From contig NZ_WJFC01000022.1 of the NCBI RefSeq assembly GCF_009725235.1, positions 37,559-101,558 on the forward strand: 64,000 nucleotides of DNA. Reading direction: 5' to 3'. The notes below the pieces were generated by a model. That model was given only the letters and a program-made list of their open reading frames with translations, searched no databases and was not told the origin of the DNA. The DNA is from Scytonema sp. UIC 10036 (GTDB taxonomy: Bacteria; Cyanobacteriota; Cyanobacteriia; Cyanobacteriales; Nostocaceae). Positions 23,572 to 36,100 of this stretch are shown here, piece after piece (the stretch's first letter is position 1; each line of letters opens with the position of its first letter). The translations under genes and the position numbers were made by a program.

Positions 23572-24204
23572 TTACCGCTTGCGTTTTAAAGCACAAGTAG
23601 CACCAAGAGCACCAAAGGTTAACAAACCTAAAACAGAGATAGGTTCAGGTACAGACTTTGTTGTATTAAAAGTGAAGTTGTCTATAGCAATTTGTTCTCC
23701 ACGACCTCCAACACCTGCATAAGTCCCACCAGATGAAGTAAACTTCAGCCGATCGATGCCTTGGAAGTCGAAGTTAAACAATGTAGGAGCTACAGTATTT
23801 ACGGTTACTGTTTTTGAATACTTAGTAACACCACCATTGAAGCCCTCAACTAGAATATTTAAACCGTTATTCCAAGCTGCTGTTAGATAGACACTATTAA
23901 AATCAAATTGTCCCTTAGCAACACTTATAGTGGCAGGTTTAGCAAATGAATTATATGCAACATATTGTCCTGATACAGTTCCCTTGTTATATCCGGATCT
24001 TGGAGACGCTACTGAATTGTTTCGCACAGAAAAATGATTCCAATTTAATCCACCATAACCATTGAAGATAACTTGTTGATCGGCAGTAAAAATGTCATCA
24101 AAAGTCAGAGTGGCAGCCCGCGCTGTACCATTGATTCCCAGAAAAATTACCACCGCAAGCGCTGTAGCCCTTGATAACTTTTTCAAAATAGACAAAGTAA
24201 GCAT
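23572..24204 (-). CDS. PEP-CTERM exported protein
   Basis: A 210-residue protein with a signal peptide (about 1-30, ending in the AxA-type site GTARA-ATL). A mature domain begins TFDDIFTADQQVIFNGYGGLNW, and a C-terminal PEP-CTERM signal has SVPEP at about 187, a hydrophobic helix (ISVLGLLTFGALGATCAL) and the basic end KRKR. PEP-CTERM proteins are exported and processed by an exosortase, usually into extracellular polymer or outer layers. The mature domain is beta-rich with an NVYLTAAW-like pattern (FNSVYLTAAWNNG) resembling sugar-binding-like PEP-CTERM proteins. No exosortase gene is in the window. Confidence 0.88.
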   Translation of the reverse strand: MLTLSILKKLSRATALAVVIFLGINGTARAATLTFDDIFTADQQVIFNGYGGLNWNHFSVRNNSVASPRSGYNKGTVSGQYVAYNSFAKPATISVAKGQFDFNSVYLTAAWNNGLNILVEGFNGGVTKYSKTVTVNTVAPTLFNFDFQGIDRLKFTSSGGTYAGVGGRGEQIAIDNFTFNTTKSVPEPISVLGLLTFGALGATCALKRKR

Positions 24205-24466
24205 TTTTCTGATTGCTCCAAAACAACAATAGAATTGACGTAAAACTATTTGGTAAATGCAAGTGCCGCCTAGTTTGTTCTTTTTCGTACTTTGGCATTA
24301 TCTTGAGAGTACCCGCAAGAAGTTCAATACTCTATTCATTGAATCAATACGCTGACATGAACTTCGTTATAAGTACTAAAATGATTAAAACTATAGATAC
24401 TTAATAGTGCGTAGATGTTGAGAGAAAATGGTTAAGCATTTAATGAAGAGTAAAGTCTTCAATGCA

Positions 24467-25138
24467 TCATGGGGTAGTGTTAAGGACACCCTGCCAAGTC
24501 CCTCTTTTATATTGTTTATCAAATTTAAAAGGGAATGGTTGTGATGGAACATCCTGCAGGGTTAGGTTGCACAAAAAATCCCACTGGGGATTTTCAACCA
24601 GATTCCACTCAACCAGGTTCAAACCATACTTTTGAGCTAATTTTCTTGCCTGTTCTAAGTGATTCCAGTAGCAATTGATGAAACGCTCTCGCTCAAATGT
24701 GAGTCCACCATACAGATACCAACGAACTTGTTGTGTAAAAGGGTCAAGCGTACTGAGTGGTCTGCTCTCAAACCAGACTTGACATGCCTCCAACCAAGAT
24801 TCAATTTCTCTTACCGTTAGCACAAAAGTAGCATCCAGAGGTAGCAATCCCAGCCTAAACCAAAAAGCGACGGGGGTATCAGTTAACACATCAAAATCAA
24901 GAATCCAAGCAAGACTTGTCGGAAAGTGCGCGGCTCTATACCCCAGCATATGCATCGCAGTAGCAGCCGTATAATTTCCTGTGGCAGTGAGTCCGATGAA
25001 AAAATATTTAGATGAGAATTTGTTAGGAGAGAGCATGGAGTCAAGTTGGATTAAAGTATTTTCGCTCTGATCGCAGCGAGCAATAGCAACTGAGTCTTGG
25101 GAAGCTCGTTCTTTGAAATCGTTGCTTCCCAATTGCAT
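24467..25138 (-). CDS. Sulfotransferase-family protein
   Basis: The 223-residue product resembles the P-loop sulfotransferase family. A 5'-PSB-like loop FFIGLTATGNYTAATAMHMLGY (about 46-67) is followed by DFDVLTDTPVAFWF and a strand-helix FVLTVREIESWLEAC typical of the 3'-phosphate-binding region. The loop departs from the usual RTGTT, with Ala in place of Arg and Asn-Tyr after Gly, so PAPS binding may be altered. The substrate is unknown. It lies divergently, 260 bases from a GT2 glycosyltransferase, suggesting a glycan-modification pair. Confidence 0.65.
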   Translation of the reverse strand: MQLGSNDFKERASQDSVAIARCDQSENTLIQLDSMLSPNKFSSKYFFIGLTATGNYTAATAMHMLGYRAAHFPTSLAWILDFDVLTDTPVAFWFRLGLLPLDATFVLTVREIESWLEACQVWFESRPLSTLDPFTQQVRWYLYGGLTFERERFINCYWNHLEQARKLAQKYGLNLVEWNLVENPQWDFLCNLTLQDVPSQPFPFKFDKQYKRGTWQGVLNTTP

Positions 25139-25399
25139 AATGGCTTGCTTGTTTTAGATAAAACAACGAGGCTTCTACGTAAGAGATACTAAATCTTTGA
25201 TGACAAATAAGTAAGACTACTGTTATTGACCGCGTAATTGTGTTGATAAACTCTAAAGTCAGGGTTAAATATAACAAAGCTAAATAATGTGTTATCTGAT
25301 GTTTAGACAATTACAGTCTGAAATCCCAACACTTTAATAAGTCATGAAATATACATAGGGCTTCAAATAAGCCGAAGTTTGTACCCTAGCAAAGACTTT

Positions 25400-26158
25400 A
25401 TGGAAAAATCGATTTCTATCATCATGACGGTGTACAATCGGGAGCGCTATCTTGCTGACGCAATTAAGAGTGTCTTAATACAAACTTGCCCCGACTTTGA
25501 ACTGTTAATTTGGGATGATGGTTCCACTGACCGTTCTGTTGAAATCGCTCGTTATTTTGCTCAAATTGACCCACGGGTGCGTGTAGTAGCAGCAGATCAT
25601 CAAGGGCGAGCACGCTCTTTGAAGGCGGCGATCGCACAAACAACTTGTCCCTACTTTGGGTGGGTAGACAGTGATGACTTATTGGCACCGACTGCCCTAG
25701 AGGAAACGGCGGCTGTACTTGATGCGCGAAAAGAAGTTGGACTAGTCTACACCGACTATCAAGTCATCAATGAACGCAACAAAATCATGGGATACGGACA
25801 GCGCTGTCGCATTCCCTATTCTAAAGAGCAATTGTTGGTTGATTTTATGATTTTCCACTTCCGGCTACAGCGTCGATCTGTCTACGAGCAAGTGGGCGGC
25901 ATCAACGAGCAATTTGAACTAGCTCAAGACTATGACTTGTGTTTGCGACTATCTGAAGTGACGGAGATAGAACACTTAGCAAAACCCCTCTACTACTATC
26001 GGCGACACTCTGAGAGTGCGTCCCATCAAAAGCGAGTTGAGCAAATACTGGCAGCGCGGGATGCGATAAACCTTGCTCTAGAACGTCGGGGGCTGAACGA
26101 GCGTTATGAATTAGATGTGGAGATTGTAGGGCGGTACAGCTTGCGTCCAAAGGTGTAA
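25400..26158 (+). CDS. Family 2 glycosyltransferase
   Basis: From ATG 25400, 252 residues form a GT-A fold. The N-terminal SIIMTVYNRERYLADAIKSVL and WDDGSTDRSVEIA are the nucleotide-sugar-binding strands. WVDSDDLL is the Asp-x-Asp-type metal site, and YYRRHSESASHQKR is the usual C-terminal region of this subgroup. It transfers a sugar from a nucleotide donor to an unknown acceptor, probably in surface polysaccharide or glycoprotein synthesis. A TTG 21 bases upstream is an unlikely start. Confidence 0.88.
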   Translation: MEKSISIIMTVYNRERYLADAIKSVLIQTCPDFELLIWDDGSTDRSVEIARYFAQIDPRVRVVAADHQGRARSLKAAIAQTTCPYFGWVDSDDLLAPTALEETAAVLDARKEVGLVYTDYQVINERNKIMGYGQRCRIPYSKEQLLVDFMIFHFRLQRRSVYEQVGGINEQFELAQDYDLCLRLSEVTEIEHLAKPLYYYRRHSESASHQKRVEQILAARDAINLALERRGLNERYELDVEIVGRYSLRPKV

Positions 26159-26198
26159 CTGGCAGTCTACATTACTTTCCATCTTGAGTCGGTGGTAA

Positions 26199-26363
26199 TA
26201 CTCCTGTCAATTGGGCTACTTTACACAACTTTTTCATTACGAGCGCTCGTTTTCTTTGTTTCAAACTATTCCTCAAGCACAACGTGCCCTCTCCAATCAA
26301 CTTCACAATGAGGTCAGAGCAAAGCTCAGAGACCTCGTTACCCAAACCTTCGATGAGGGCTAA
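26199..26363 (+). pseudogene. Gene fragment after the glycosyltransferase
   Basis: An open frame without a start encodes about 54 residues ending in TAA, with the protein-like ALSNQLHNEVRAKLRDLVTQTFDEG. It overlaps the end of the opposite membrane-protein gene. It looks like the C-terminal stub of a lost gene; the family is not recognised. Confidence 0.3.
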
Positions 26364-26913
26364 ACCGTTGCAATAACCAGACTAGTACTCCTCCTGTAAT
26401 AGCCCCGCTTACAGCACCGAAGATAATTCCAAAAATAACTAATGCCCCGAAATTGCTGTTAGTATCGAGCAACTTCCAATGTACAGCGCTGCTCAAAGCA
26501 CCACCCAATGCCCACCCCAAAGTACTAGTTATTATCCAGACTATCCACAAGCCAGGGAGCGAAATATGTCTTCTGAGCAATAACCATTGATGTGTTCCAG
26601 TAATAGCGCCGCCCATAGCACCACCAATAGTGTAGGTAACAACCCAACACACATTAGTATCTGCATACCTGATACAAAAATAGCTAAAGCTACTACCAAA
26701 GAATAGATAAAAACTCACCAGCCCAGTTACGAAGAAGCCTACAAAACTAGTTAGTATCCACCAGGCGCTAATCCTCGCAATCTGCCTTCTGAGAACGAAC
26801 CACTGAGCTACCCCTAGTACAATTGGAGTTAGAAAACAGCTTGCACAAAAGCTTGTAGCATTGACAATCACCCACTGTGACCAAAATTGAACGTTGAATT
26901 GCGGATTCGACAT
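26338..26913 (-). CDS. Multi-pass membrane protein with two internal repeats
   Basis: The 191-residue protein has five or six hydrophobic helices. A motif of the form Gln-Trp-x-x-Leu-Arg-Arg followed by a Trp-containing helix occurs twice: QWFVLRRQIARISAWWILTSFVGFF and QWLLLRRHISLPGLWIVWIITSTLGWALG. A third LRR-free but similar glycine-rich end follows (GVLVWLLQRF). This is a duplicated two-helix unit seen in cyanobacterial membrane proteins of unknown function. The start ATG 26913 is unremarkable, and no operon partner is evident. Confidence 0.7.
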   Translation of the reverse strand: MSNPQFNVQFWSQWVIVNATSFCASCFLTPIVLGVAQWFVLRRQIARISAWWILTSFVGFFVTGLVSFYLFFGSSFSYFCIRYADTNVCWVVTYTIGGAMGGAITGTHQWLLLRRHISLPGLWIVWIITSTLGWALGGALSSAVHWKLLDTNSNFGALVIFGIIFGAVSGAITGGVLVWLLQRFSPHRRFG

Positions 26914-27094
26914 GAAAGTTCAAGCCTTGTAAGGTAAAGCGATAATAGTAAGTCACTCAATAGCGCAACTTATATTTACTAGAGAGAATATGCAATTCTC
27001 AAGGTATCTGAGTTGGTTAGCCCTCTATTATTTTGCCCAGATGCCAGCAATAAATCCACAAATGCTACAAAACCTCTCACAAACCTCACAAAAC

Positions 27095-27127
27095 AAATCC
27101 TCCCCTGTTTTATTAGGGAAGGATTTT
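27095..27127 (-). terminator. Rho-independent-type terminator of the giant gene
   Basis: On the minus strand AAATCCTTCCCT and GGGGAGGATTT form an 11-12 bp stem around AATAAAACA, followed by GTTTTGT. It begins 16 bases after the stop at 27143. Confidence 0.7.
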
Positions 27128-27142
27128 TGCTGATGGTCTACA

Positions 27143-30100
27143 TCAAGTGGTGACAAAAATGTCACTAGTGCCAATTGTTGGTTTATTTGATAGCGTCGCT
27201 ACCTGTACCGCCCCAAATCCCGTCTGGTTACCATCGGCATCAAAGAACAGAGCGCCTGTAGTGGTGTTGTAGATAAATCGCTGACTAGAGTTAGTTGCTG
27301 CCACTGCACCGCTACCGATGAGAAATTGGCTTGAGGTAATGGTAGCACCGAAAGTTAACCCACCACCGAAACCAGCAGCAGAAACACGGAGTGTATCATC
27401 AACTGCCGAGAAGTCGGTAATACTATCAACTCCAGTGTTTGGATTGTTGAGAACGAAGAAATCAACTCCAGTACTACCCGTGAGTACATCATTGCCAAAA
27501 CCGCCAATGAGGGTGTCATTGCCCGATCCCCCAATCAAGGTGTCATCTCCTGTACCACCATCAAGCAAGTCATTACCAACACCTCCAGTCAGGTTGTCAT
27601 TGCCGTCATGACCGAAGAGGTTGTTACTGACACTGTTTGCCGTAATCGTGTTATTGAGAGCATTACCGATCCCGTCAATGGTACTATTACCCGTTAGGGT
27701 CAAATTCTCCAAATTATCCCCCAGAGTCCAACTTATAGAGGAATTGACGGTATCTGTACCAGCATTAGCAGCTTCAGTAATACTGTCACTAGCACTGTCA
27801 ACGTAGTAAGTGTCATCTCCATCGCCACCAGAGAGAACATCGTTACCCGTGCTACCATCGAGGGTATCGTTACCCGCACCGCCAATGAGGGTGTCATTAC
27901 CCGCACCACCATTTAAGGTGTTATTTTGGGCATTTCCAGTGATGACGTTGTTGAGTGAGTTACCAGTACCGCTGATAGCGCCACCAGTTAGTGTCAAGTT
28001 CTCTACGTAGGTAAGCCCAGCTATAGAGAAGCTCACAGAAGCCTCGATGGTATCAGTACCGCTACTAGCATTCTCAATGATAATATCGCTTGTAGTATCA
28101 ACAACATAAATGTCATCGCCAGTGCCACCATCCATTGTGTCATTGCCAGTGCCACCAATGAGAGTGTCGTTACCAGCACCACCAATGAGAGTGTCGTTAA
28201 GAGCGCCACCATCTAAGGTATTGTCGAGGGCGTTTCCTGTCATGCGGTTGTTGAGGGAGTTGCCCGTACCACTGATAGCATTACCAGTTAGTGTCAGGTC
28301 TTCGATGTTAGTGAGCGCGGCGATTGAAAAGTCAATAGTAGCTTCGACAGTATCGGTACCTTCTGAAGCATTTTCAGTTATGGTGTCGTTGAGTGAATCA
28401 ATAATGTAAGTATCGTTACTTACGCCACCGATGAGAGTATCGTTACCAGCACCACCATTTAAGATGTCATCACCGCCACCACCATTTAAGGTATTGTTCT
28501 GGGCGTTGCCAGTCATGCGGTTGTTGAGGGAGTTGCCCGTACCGTTAGTGGCATTACCAGTCAGTGTCAGGTTTTCTACATAAGTAAACCCGGCGATTGA
28601 AAAGTCAATGGCAGCTTCGACAGTATCGGTGCCTTCTGACGAATATTCAGTTATGGTGTCGTTAAGTGAATCAATAATGTAAGTATCGTTACCTACACCC
28701 CCGATGAGAGTATCGTTACCAGCACCACCATTTAAGATGTCATCACCGCCACCACCATTCAGGGTATTGTTGAGGGAATTTCCAGTGATGACGTTGTTAA
28801 GTGAGTTACCAGTAGCGCTAGTGGCACTACCAGTTAGTATCAGGTTTTCTACATAAGTAAACCCGGCGATTGAGAAGCTAACAGAAGCCTCGACTGTATC
28901 AAGACCGCTGCTAGCATTCTCAACAATGGTATCAATGGTGTTGTCAACGATGTAAGTATCATCACCAATGCCACCTTCCATTCTGTCATTGCCTGTACCG
29001 CCATCAAGGATGTCATTACCAGTAGCGCCAATGAGGGTATCACTGCCAACACCTCCATTCAAGGTGTTGTCGAGGGCGTTTCCAGTGATGACGTTGTTTA
29101 AGGAGTTGCCAGTAGCGCTAGTGGCATTACCAGCCAGTGTTAGGTTTTCTATATTCAATAGTCCAGCGATTGAGAAGTCAATAGAAGCAATAACTGTATC
29201 AGTACCGCTACTAGCATTCTCAATAATGGTATCGGTGGTGTTGTCAACAATGTAAGTATCATCACCGCTACCACCGTCCATCGTGTCATTGCCAGTACCA
29301 CCATCCAACGTGTCATTGCCCGTACCGCCAATGAGGGTGTCTTTGCCCGCATCACCAATTAAGGTGTCATTGCCGCTATCGCCATTCAAGGTATTGTCGA
29401 GGGCATTCCCTGTCATGCGGTTGTTCAAAGAATTCCCCGTACCGCCGATGGCACTACCAGTTAGTGTGAGATTTTCGATGTTGGCTAACCCAGCAATTGA
29501 GAAGTCAATCGAAGCAATAACTGTATCAGTACCGCTATTAGAAAACTCAATGATGGTATCAGTGGTGCTATCAACGATGTAAGTATCATCACCAGTGCCA
29601 CCTTCCATTCTGTCGTTGCCTGTACCACCATCAAGGGTATCATTACCAGTACCGCCAATGAGAGTATCGTTACCGTCATTGCCAAACAGGTTGTTTCCGT
29701 AGTTGTTGCTCCTAATTGTGTTGTTGAGAGCATTACCCACACCAGCGATGGTGCTTGTACCCGTTAAGGTTAAGTTTTCTAAATGAGAACCAAGCGTCCA
29801 ACTGACTGACGAACTAACGGTATCTGTACCAGCATTCGCTGCTTCCAAAATGCTGTCGGAAATACTGTCAACAGAGTAGTAGTCATCCCCATCATCACCC
29901 GCGAGGACATCGTTACCCGTGCTCCCATCAAGGCTATCATTCCCTGACCCACCGTTGAGCGTATCATTCCCCGCATCACCCCTGAGGTAATCATTGCCAC
30001 TGCCACCATTGAGCGTGTCATTGCCAGCGTTGCCATAGAGATAATCGTGGTCTGACCCGCCATCCAAAATATCATTTCCATCACCGCCATTCAGGCTATC

Positions 30101-33100
30101 GCTGCCTTCCCCACCATCAAGAGTGTCATCCCCAGCCTCTCCATAGAGGTTATCGTAACCAAGACCACCAGACAATATATTGTTAGCAGCATTACCCGTG
30201 ATTGTGTTGTTGAGTTGATTGCCCGTGCCATTAATGGAGTTGGAACCATAAAGCGTCAACTTCTCTAGATTTTCTCCAAGTGTCCAGCTAATAGATGACC
30301 AAACGCTATCTGTCCCAGCGTTTAACTCTTCGATGATAGTGTCTGCCGTGCTGTCAACATAATAACTATCGTTACCATTACCCCCAACTAAGGTATCGTT
30401 TCCTTCCTCGCCAGCAAGAGTATCGTTGCCCGCACCGCCAATTATGGTGTCATTGCCTTGTAAGCCATTGAGGGAATCATCACCTTCTCCCCCATCCAAA
30501 ACGTTATCGAGTGCATTTCCCTCAAAATAGTTGTTTTGGGAGTTGCCAGTACCGTTGATGGCATTAAGAGTTAGTGTCAACCATTCTATGTTGGCAAAGG
30601 AAGCTATTGAGTAGTCAACAGAAGCTTGCACCCAATCGCTAGTACCTTCAAGAGCATTTTCAACAATGGTGTCGTTGGGAGAATCAACAATGTAAATGTC
30701 ATCGCCTGTCCCCCCAATGAGAGTATCGTTACCCGTGCTGCCATCCAAAAAGTCGTTGCCAGCATCACCAATTAAAGTATTGTCAAGAGAGTTTCCGAAG
30801 ATCCTGTTATTGAGAGAGTTGCCAGTACCGTTGATAGCGTTCAGAGTGAGTGTTAAGTGCTCTATATTAGCAAGCCCAGCGATTGAGTAGTCAATCGAAG
30901 CGTCAATCCTGTCATAACCTTCGTTCGCATTCTCAACAACGGTATCATTGAGCGAATCAACAATGTAAATGTCATCACCAGTACCGCCAATCAAGGTATC
31001 GTTACCCGCACCGCCAATTAAAGTGTCATAGCCAGCGCCACCACTCAAGACGTTGTCTAGATCGTTCCCTGTGATGCGGTTGCTCTGGTAGTTACCAGTC
31101 CCGTTAATGGCATTAAGAGTTAGTGTCAAATGTTCTACATTGGTCAGCCCAGCGATTGAGTAGTCAATCGCCGCCTTAATTGTATCGGTTCCTTCATTAA
31201 TATTCTCAGTAATGGTGTCGTTAACTGAATCAACAATGTAAGTATCATTGCCACTACCACCAAGCATTCTGTCATCACCAGTACCGCCATCAAGAGTGTC
31301 ATTACCTGTATAACCATACAGATAATCGTTGCCGACACCGCCAATTAAGGTGTCATCCCCTTCATAGCCATCAAGGGTATCGTCGCCTTCTCCCCCATCC
31401 AGAACGTTGTTGAGTGCATTTCCACCAAGATAGTTGCCGACTGAGTTGCCAGTACCTCTGATAGCATTACCAATTAGTATCAAATTTTCTACATTGGCAA
31501 ATCCAGCTATTGAGTAGTCAACAGAAACTTCGACTGTATCATAACCTTCTGCCGCATTTTCAACAATGATGTCGTTAGGCGAATCAACAATGTAAGTGTC
31601 ATGACCATAACCACCGGACATTATGTCATCACCTTCCCCACCATCCAAGGTATCATCGCTGTAACCGATACCACCACTCAAGATGTTATTCTGAGCGTTT
31701 CCTGTGATGCGGTTGCTCAGGTTGTTACCAGTACCACTGATGGCGTTACCAGTTAGGATCAGATTTTCTATACTCATCCCATCTATCGAGAAGTCAACAG
31801 AAGCTTGGACTGTATCAGCACCGCCACCCGCATTCTCAATAACGGTATCGGCGACGCTATCAACAATATAGGTGTCATTGCCGCTGCCACCGTCCATGGA
31901 GTCATTGCCAATACCACCATCCAACGTGTCATTGCCCGTACCACCAATGAGGGTGTCATTACCCGCACCGCCAATTAAGGTGTCCGAGCCTTCTCTACCA
32001 TCTAAGGTGTCATTCCCATACGCGCCAACCAAGGTATCGTTGTTGGGAGTACCGATGAGGTTAAGCGGAGTGTCATTGTCTTTAATTATGAAGGTAGCAG
32101 TGCTTTGAGTCCCAATTGTCGCACCTAGAGTCGGGCTGCTTAAGGTGAGGTCGATCGCCTCATCACTTTCAGAGACCGTATCGTTAACAATTGGGATGAC
32201 AACAGTCTTAGTTGTTTCTCCGTCAGCAAAGTTTACAACTATAGATGTACTGTCGTAATCAGTCGGGGAAGTGGCAGTACCATTACTGAGTGTAATAGTG
32301 GCACTGACTGCTCCAGAGCTTCTGCCAGTACGGATGACTGTGACAGCAGCCTCTTGTGTGCCGTCTTCGATGGCGCTAAATGTTGCAGCACTAAAAGCTA
32401 GCTGCACATCATCATCTACAATGGTGACGGTAGCGCTGTTTTGACCGCCAATGGTCGCACCGCCCGTGGGGTTGCCCAGAACTAAGTTTAGCTTCTGTGC
32501 GCTTTCAATTAACGTATCATTGACGATGGGGATGAGCACTGTTTTGCTTGTTTCTCCCGGCTCAAAGGTGACAACAATGGGAGTGCTGTTGTAGTCGGTT
32601 GGAGAGATAGCGGTATCATCACTCAGGGTAACAGTGGCGCTAATTGAACCAGTCGTGCCATCGGTACGGATGATGGTCACTGCATGAATCGGTGTGCCAT
32701 CTTCGCTAATACTGAACTCACCAGCACCGAATGCCAGCGTACCAGGGTTACCACCAGCAATGGTCGTAGATGCTTGAGGACTCTTCGGAGCATCTTCAGT
32801 ATTGCCCGCGTTGTCACGGGCACGGCTGTAGAAGGCGTAGCTGTGACCAGCAATGCCTGTGAATGCGGCTTTGGTGAGAGTGGTGTTTTCCAGCCAAGGA
32901 ACAAATGCTCCGCCATTGTCTGAGACGTAGATAGTAAAACCAGCCAAAGCTGACCCACCCGTATTGTCACTACCAGACCAACTGACTGAGAAACTGGTGT
33001 CGTTAGTCGCACTTGGCAATGCACTAACAGTGCTTGTAGGTTTACTCTTGTCAATGGTGTTGAAAATTGCTGGTGTATCGATGGGTTCGTTAATATCGAA

Positions 33101-36100
33101 GATAATGCGTGCTTGGGCGTCAATAACTGCACCGTTCTCAACACTCGATTTGGGTTTTACGGAGTAGCTGACAAAGCCGTCCCCTTCAGGTTTGGTGATG
33201 TTGGGTGGCAAGAAACCTTGCAAGGGATTGGTTGGCTCTACTCCAGTGGTTGGGTCTATGGATGTCAGTTCCCAGAAGGCTTGACCTGTAGCAATATCAA
33301 TACCCGCGACTACATCTACGTAGATTCCTTTAGTAGCAGTTAAGTCCAGGCGGGTTTGATAGAAAGCTCGGTTGTCTGGTACGTCAATAAATGTGTCGCC
33401 AAAGCCGAAGTCACCCACGCGGAAGGTACGGAAGTCGAGGTCGCTGTCAAGTTGTTGGGTAATGCGTACAACTTGGGCAGGCGCAGTCGCAAAAACTGGG
33501 TCGTTTTCAAAGCGGATAGTGTAATTTAAGGGATCAGATGTTACCCAATGTTCTGCACCAAACCCTTGAGGACCAAGGATGTCGTTGGGGTCGCGGGAAA
33601 CAACAACATTGGTAACACTGTTTCCCGGGTCGAATGGATTGAAGGGATTTAGTGGATTTCCTGGTTGGTTTGAATTGTTTGGTGAATTGTAAGATGTTGG
33701 CGGTAGAGGTGGCTTCTTAGGTGGATAATCATCAGGGATACTGACGGAGCCTGAAGTTATTTCATCAATCTGAAAACTAAAAGTGAAAGGTTGACCATAA
33801 CCATATTGTTGAGTTAGCCACAGATACTCAAAAACTACAGGGTCAATACCACTTCCTCTCCACAAAGAATTTCTTGCATTATCACGGTCATCATTTTGCC
33901 AAGAGTATGAATCAACTCCGTAGACAGAGACATCAGCTTGGTAGTTTCTTCTGTTAGAAGATTCTGTAATTTGAATTGAATTAACAACAGCATAAAGTCC
34001 TTCTGTTTTGGAATTTTCATTTTTCTGATAACTGACTTGACCCAGAGTTAAAAGTACATCAGTATCTTGAAAAAAATCACTTGGTTCATTTGAACTATAA
34101 TATATACCCCGAAGAGGAATAATAGGAGCTTTATTAGGGTTCTTGTCAAAATCGAAAGTGTGGCTATTTTTACCCGTTGGTACTTGAATATTTATTATTG
34201 TTGGTCCATAAGAGCTTCCTTCAGGTATCGTAAGGAAGAAACCACGCTTAACAGCTGAATCTAATTGTTTCTTCAAAAAATCAATCTCTGATTTATACTC
34301 TTGGCTTTCAGAGATGTCCTTCACAATGTTATTGGGGATTCTTGCTGAATCAACATTGGGGACAACTATTCCCAGTGCGGAATCATCATCTATATGCACG
34401 TGACCTGTAGGGTTAGGAGCAAAGGGATAGGTGGGATTAAATGTCTTCCACACTGCTCCATAGTTTTTACCAACTTCAATAACTTTGTTAATGAACCAAA
34501 AAGGAGCTTTGGGATTTGTCGCGGATATAGCTTGCTTTACACTTTCCTCGTAGGAGTTCACTAGGTTTTCAGGTGTGGAACCGAGTTCACCTACAAAATG
34601 CCTTAAAGCAGCACCAGCAGTTGGTGCAGGTGGTCGCTTAATCAATCCAAAAGGTTCACCTAGTATCGGTATTGTTGTATTTCCACCATTCTCAAATTGA
34701 TCTGCAGTTGCTAATATTTTTTGCTCTACCCGTTGCATTAAAGTATCAAAAGCACCAGGGTAAGAAGAAAGTAAAGCTAGTAAATCTGCAATGCTGTCTA
34801 AACCAAAATCTATCTGCAGCGCTGCTCGCTGCGCTAAAGTATCAGAAGCAGCAGGATATGGTTCAAGTAAAGCAAGCAAACCTCTGATGGTGTTTTTATC
34901 AACATCAACAGATTTTGCAATGGATAATGCATGGGAACTTATATCTACCGCTGGATTTACTCCCGTTAAATCATCTAATACATCTGCTAATGTGGGATTT
35001 CCAATATCATTTAAAGAAATAGTGAAATCAAATGATGAATTCGGAGCAGGTCCTGTTCGTCCAATAGGTTCAACACCGCCTGGTACTTTTATTCCTACTG
35101 CGGCATCTTCTGGGTAGCCAAATACTTGAGCTATAGCCTCCACTACTTCAAATATTTGACCTTGAGGAAAGTAAGCTGTCTGAGCTAGATTGGTTGATAA
35201 ATCTTCATTCAAAAACTGAGAGCTTGACTCAAGACTAAATGACTGAACATTATTGTTGACTTCTGAAAAACCATTTTCGATTGCAATAGTATTTTTCAAC
35301 TGAACACTACTGCTAGTATCCAATATACTGTTTTCAATTAAAGGTGTTGCATAGTCATTAGAATCAGTCCTACCCCAAGCATCTAGAGCAACATCAGTCC
35401 ACAGTTCAGTAGCAGAGTGAGTGTAGTCGCCAATCTCAGCTAACTCCGTAGCACGCTCAGCTAAACCCTTTTCAAAACTAGTCCAAGAATTACCAAACTG
35501 ATTGCGTAAAGCCCCCGCCGCATCTGCCCACGGCTTGGTTGAAACATCACCGCCCAGGTACTCGATAAAGTCGTTGTAGTTGATTGGGGAGCCATCGTCT
35601 ATCATCTGGCGAGCACTAATATTGATTGGTCCGGTAGTCGAAGGCGCTGTCCCCCGGAGGCGAATGATACCCGTTTCACCAGGACGAAGAACACCAGCTG
35701 GTCCTTCATTGCTAGTCCCGAGCAATGCCATTGAACCAAATTGGGCAAACTCATCTCCATCTTGAATATTTTCTAAGCGAATGTCGGAACTGGCATTCAA
35801 AACAATTACGGGTGCCGTAACATCATGAGTACCGCGATTGGCGTAGGAAACAATGATGTCGAAGCTTTGTCCGGGAGATACAGCAGGTGTCGAAGTCACT
35901 GAAATCAGGACATTATCTTGACGGGCATCAACTACAGAAAACCTATCTTCCAAAATATCTGAGATGATGGGCGCAATTTCTCCATTAGCAGTTTGACTGT
36001 ATGAGGGCTGTGTCAGCTTCAGGTCATAAGTTCCTACAGCAGCATTTCTCAGGTCAAAAGTCGCGAATACCTCAGTAGAATCTTCAAACCAAATATTCTC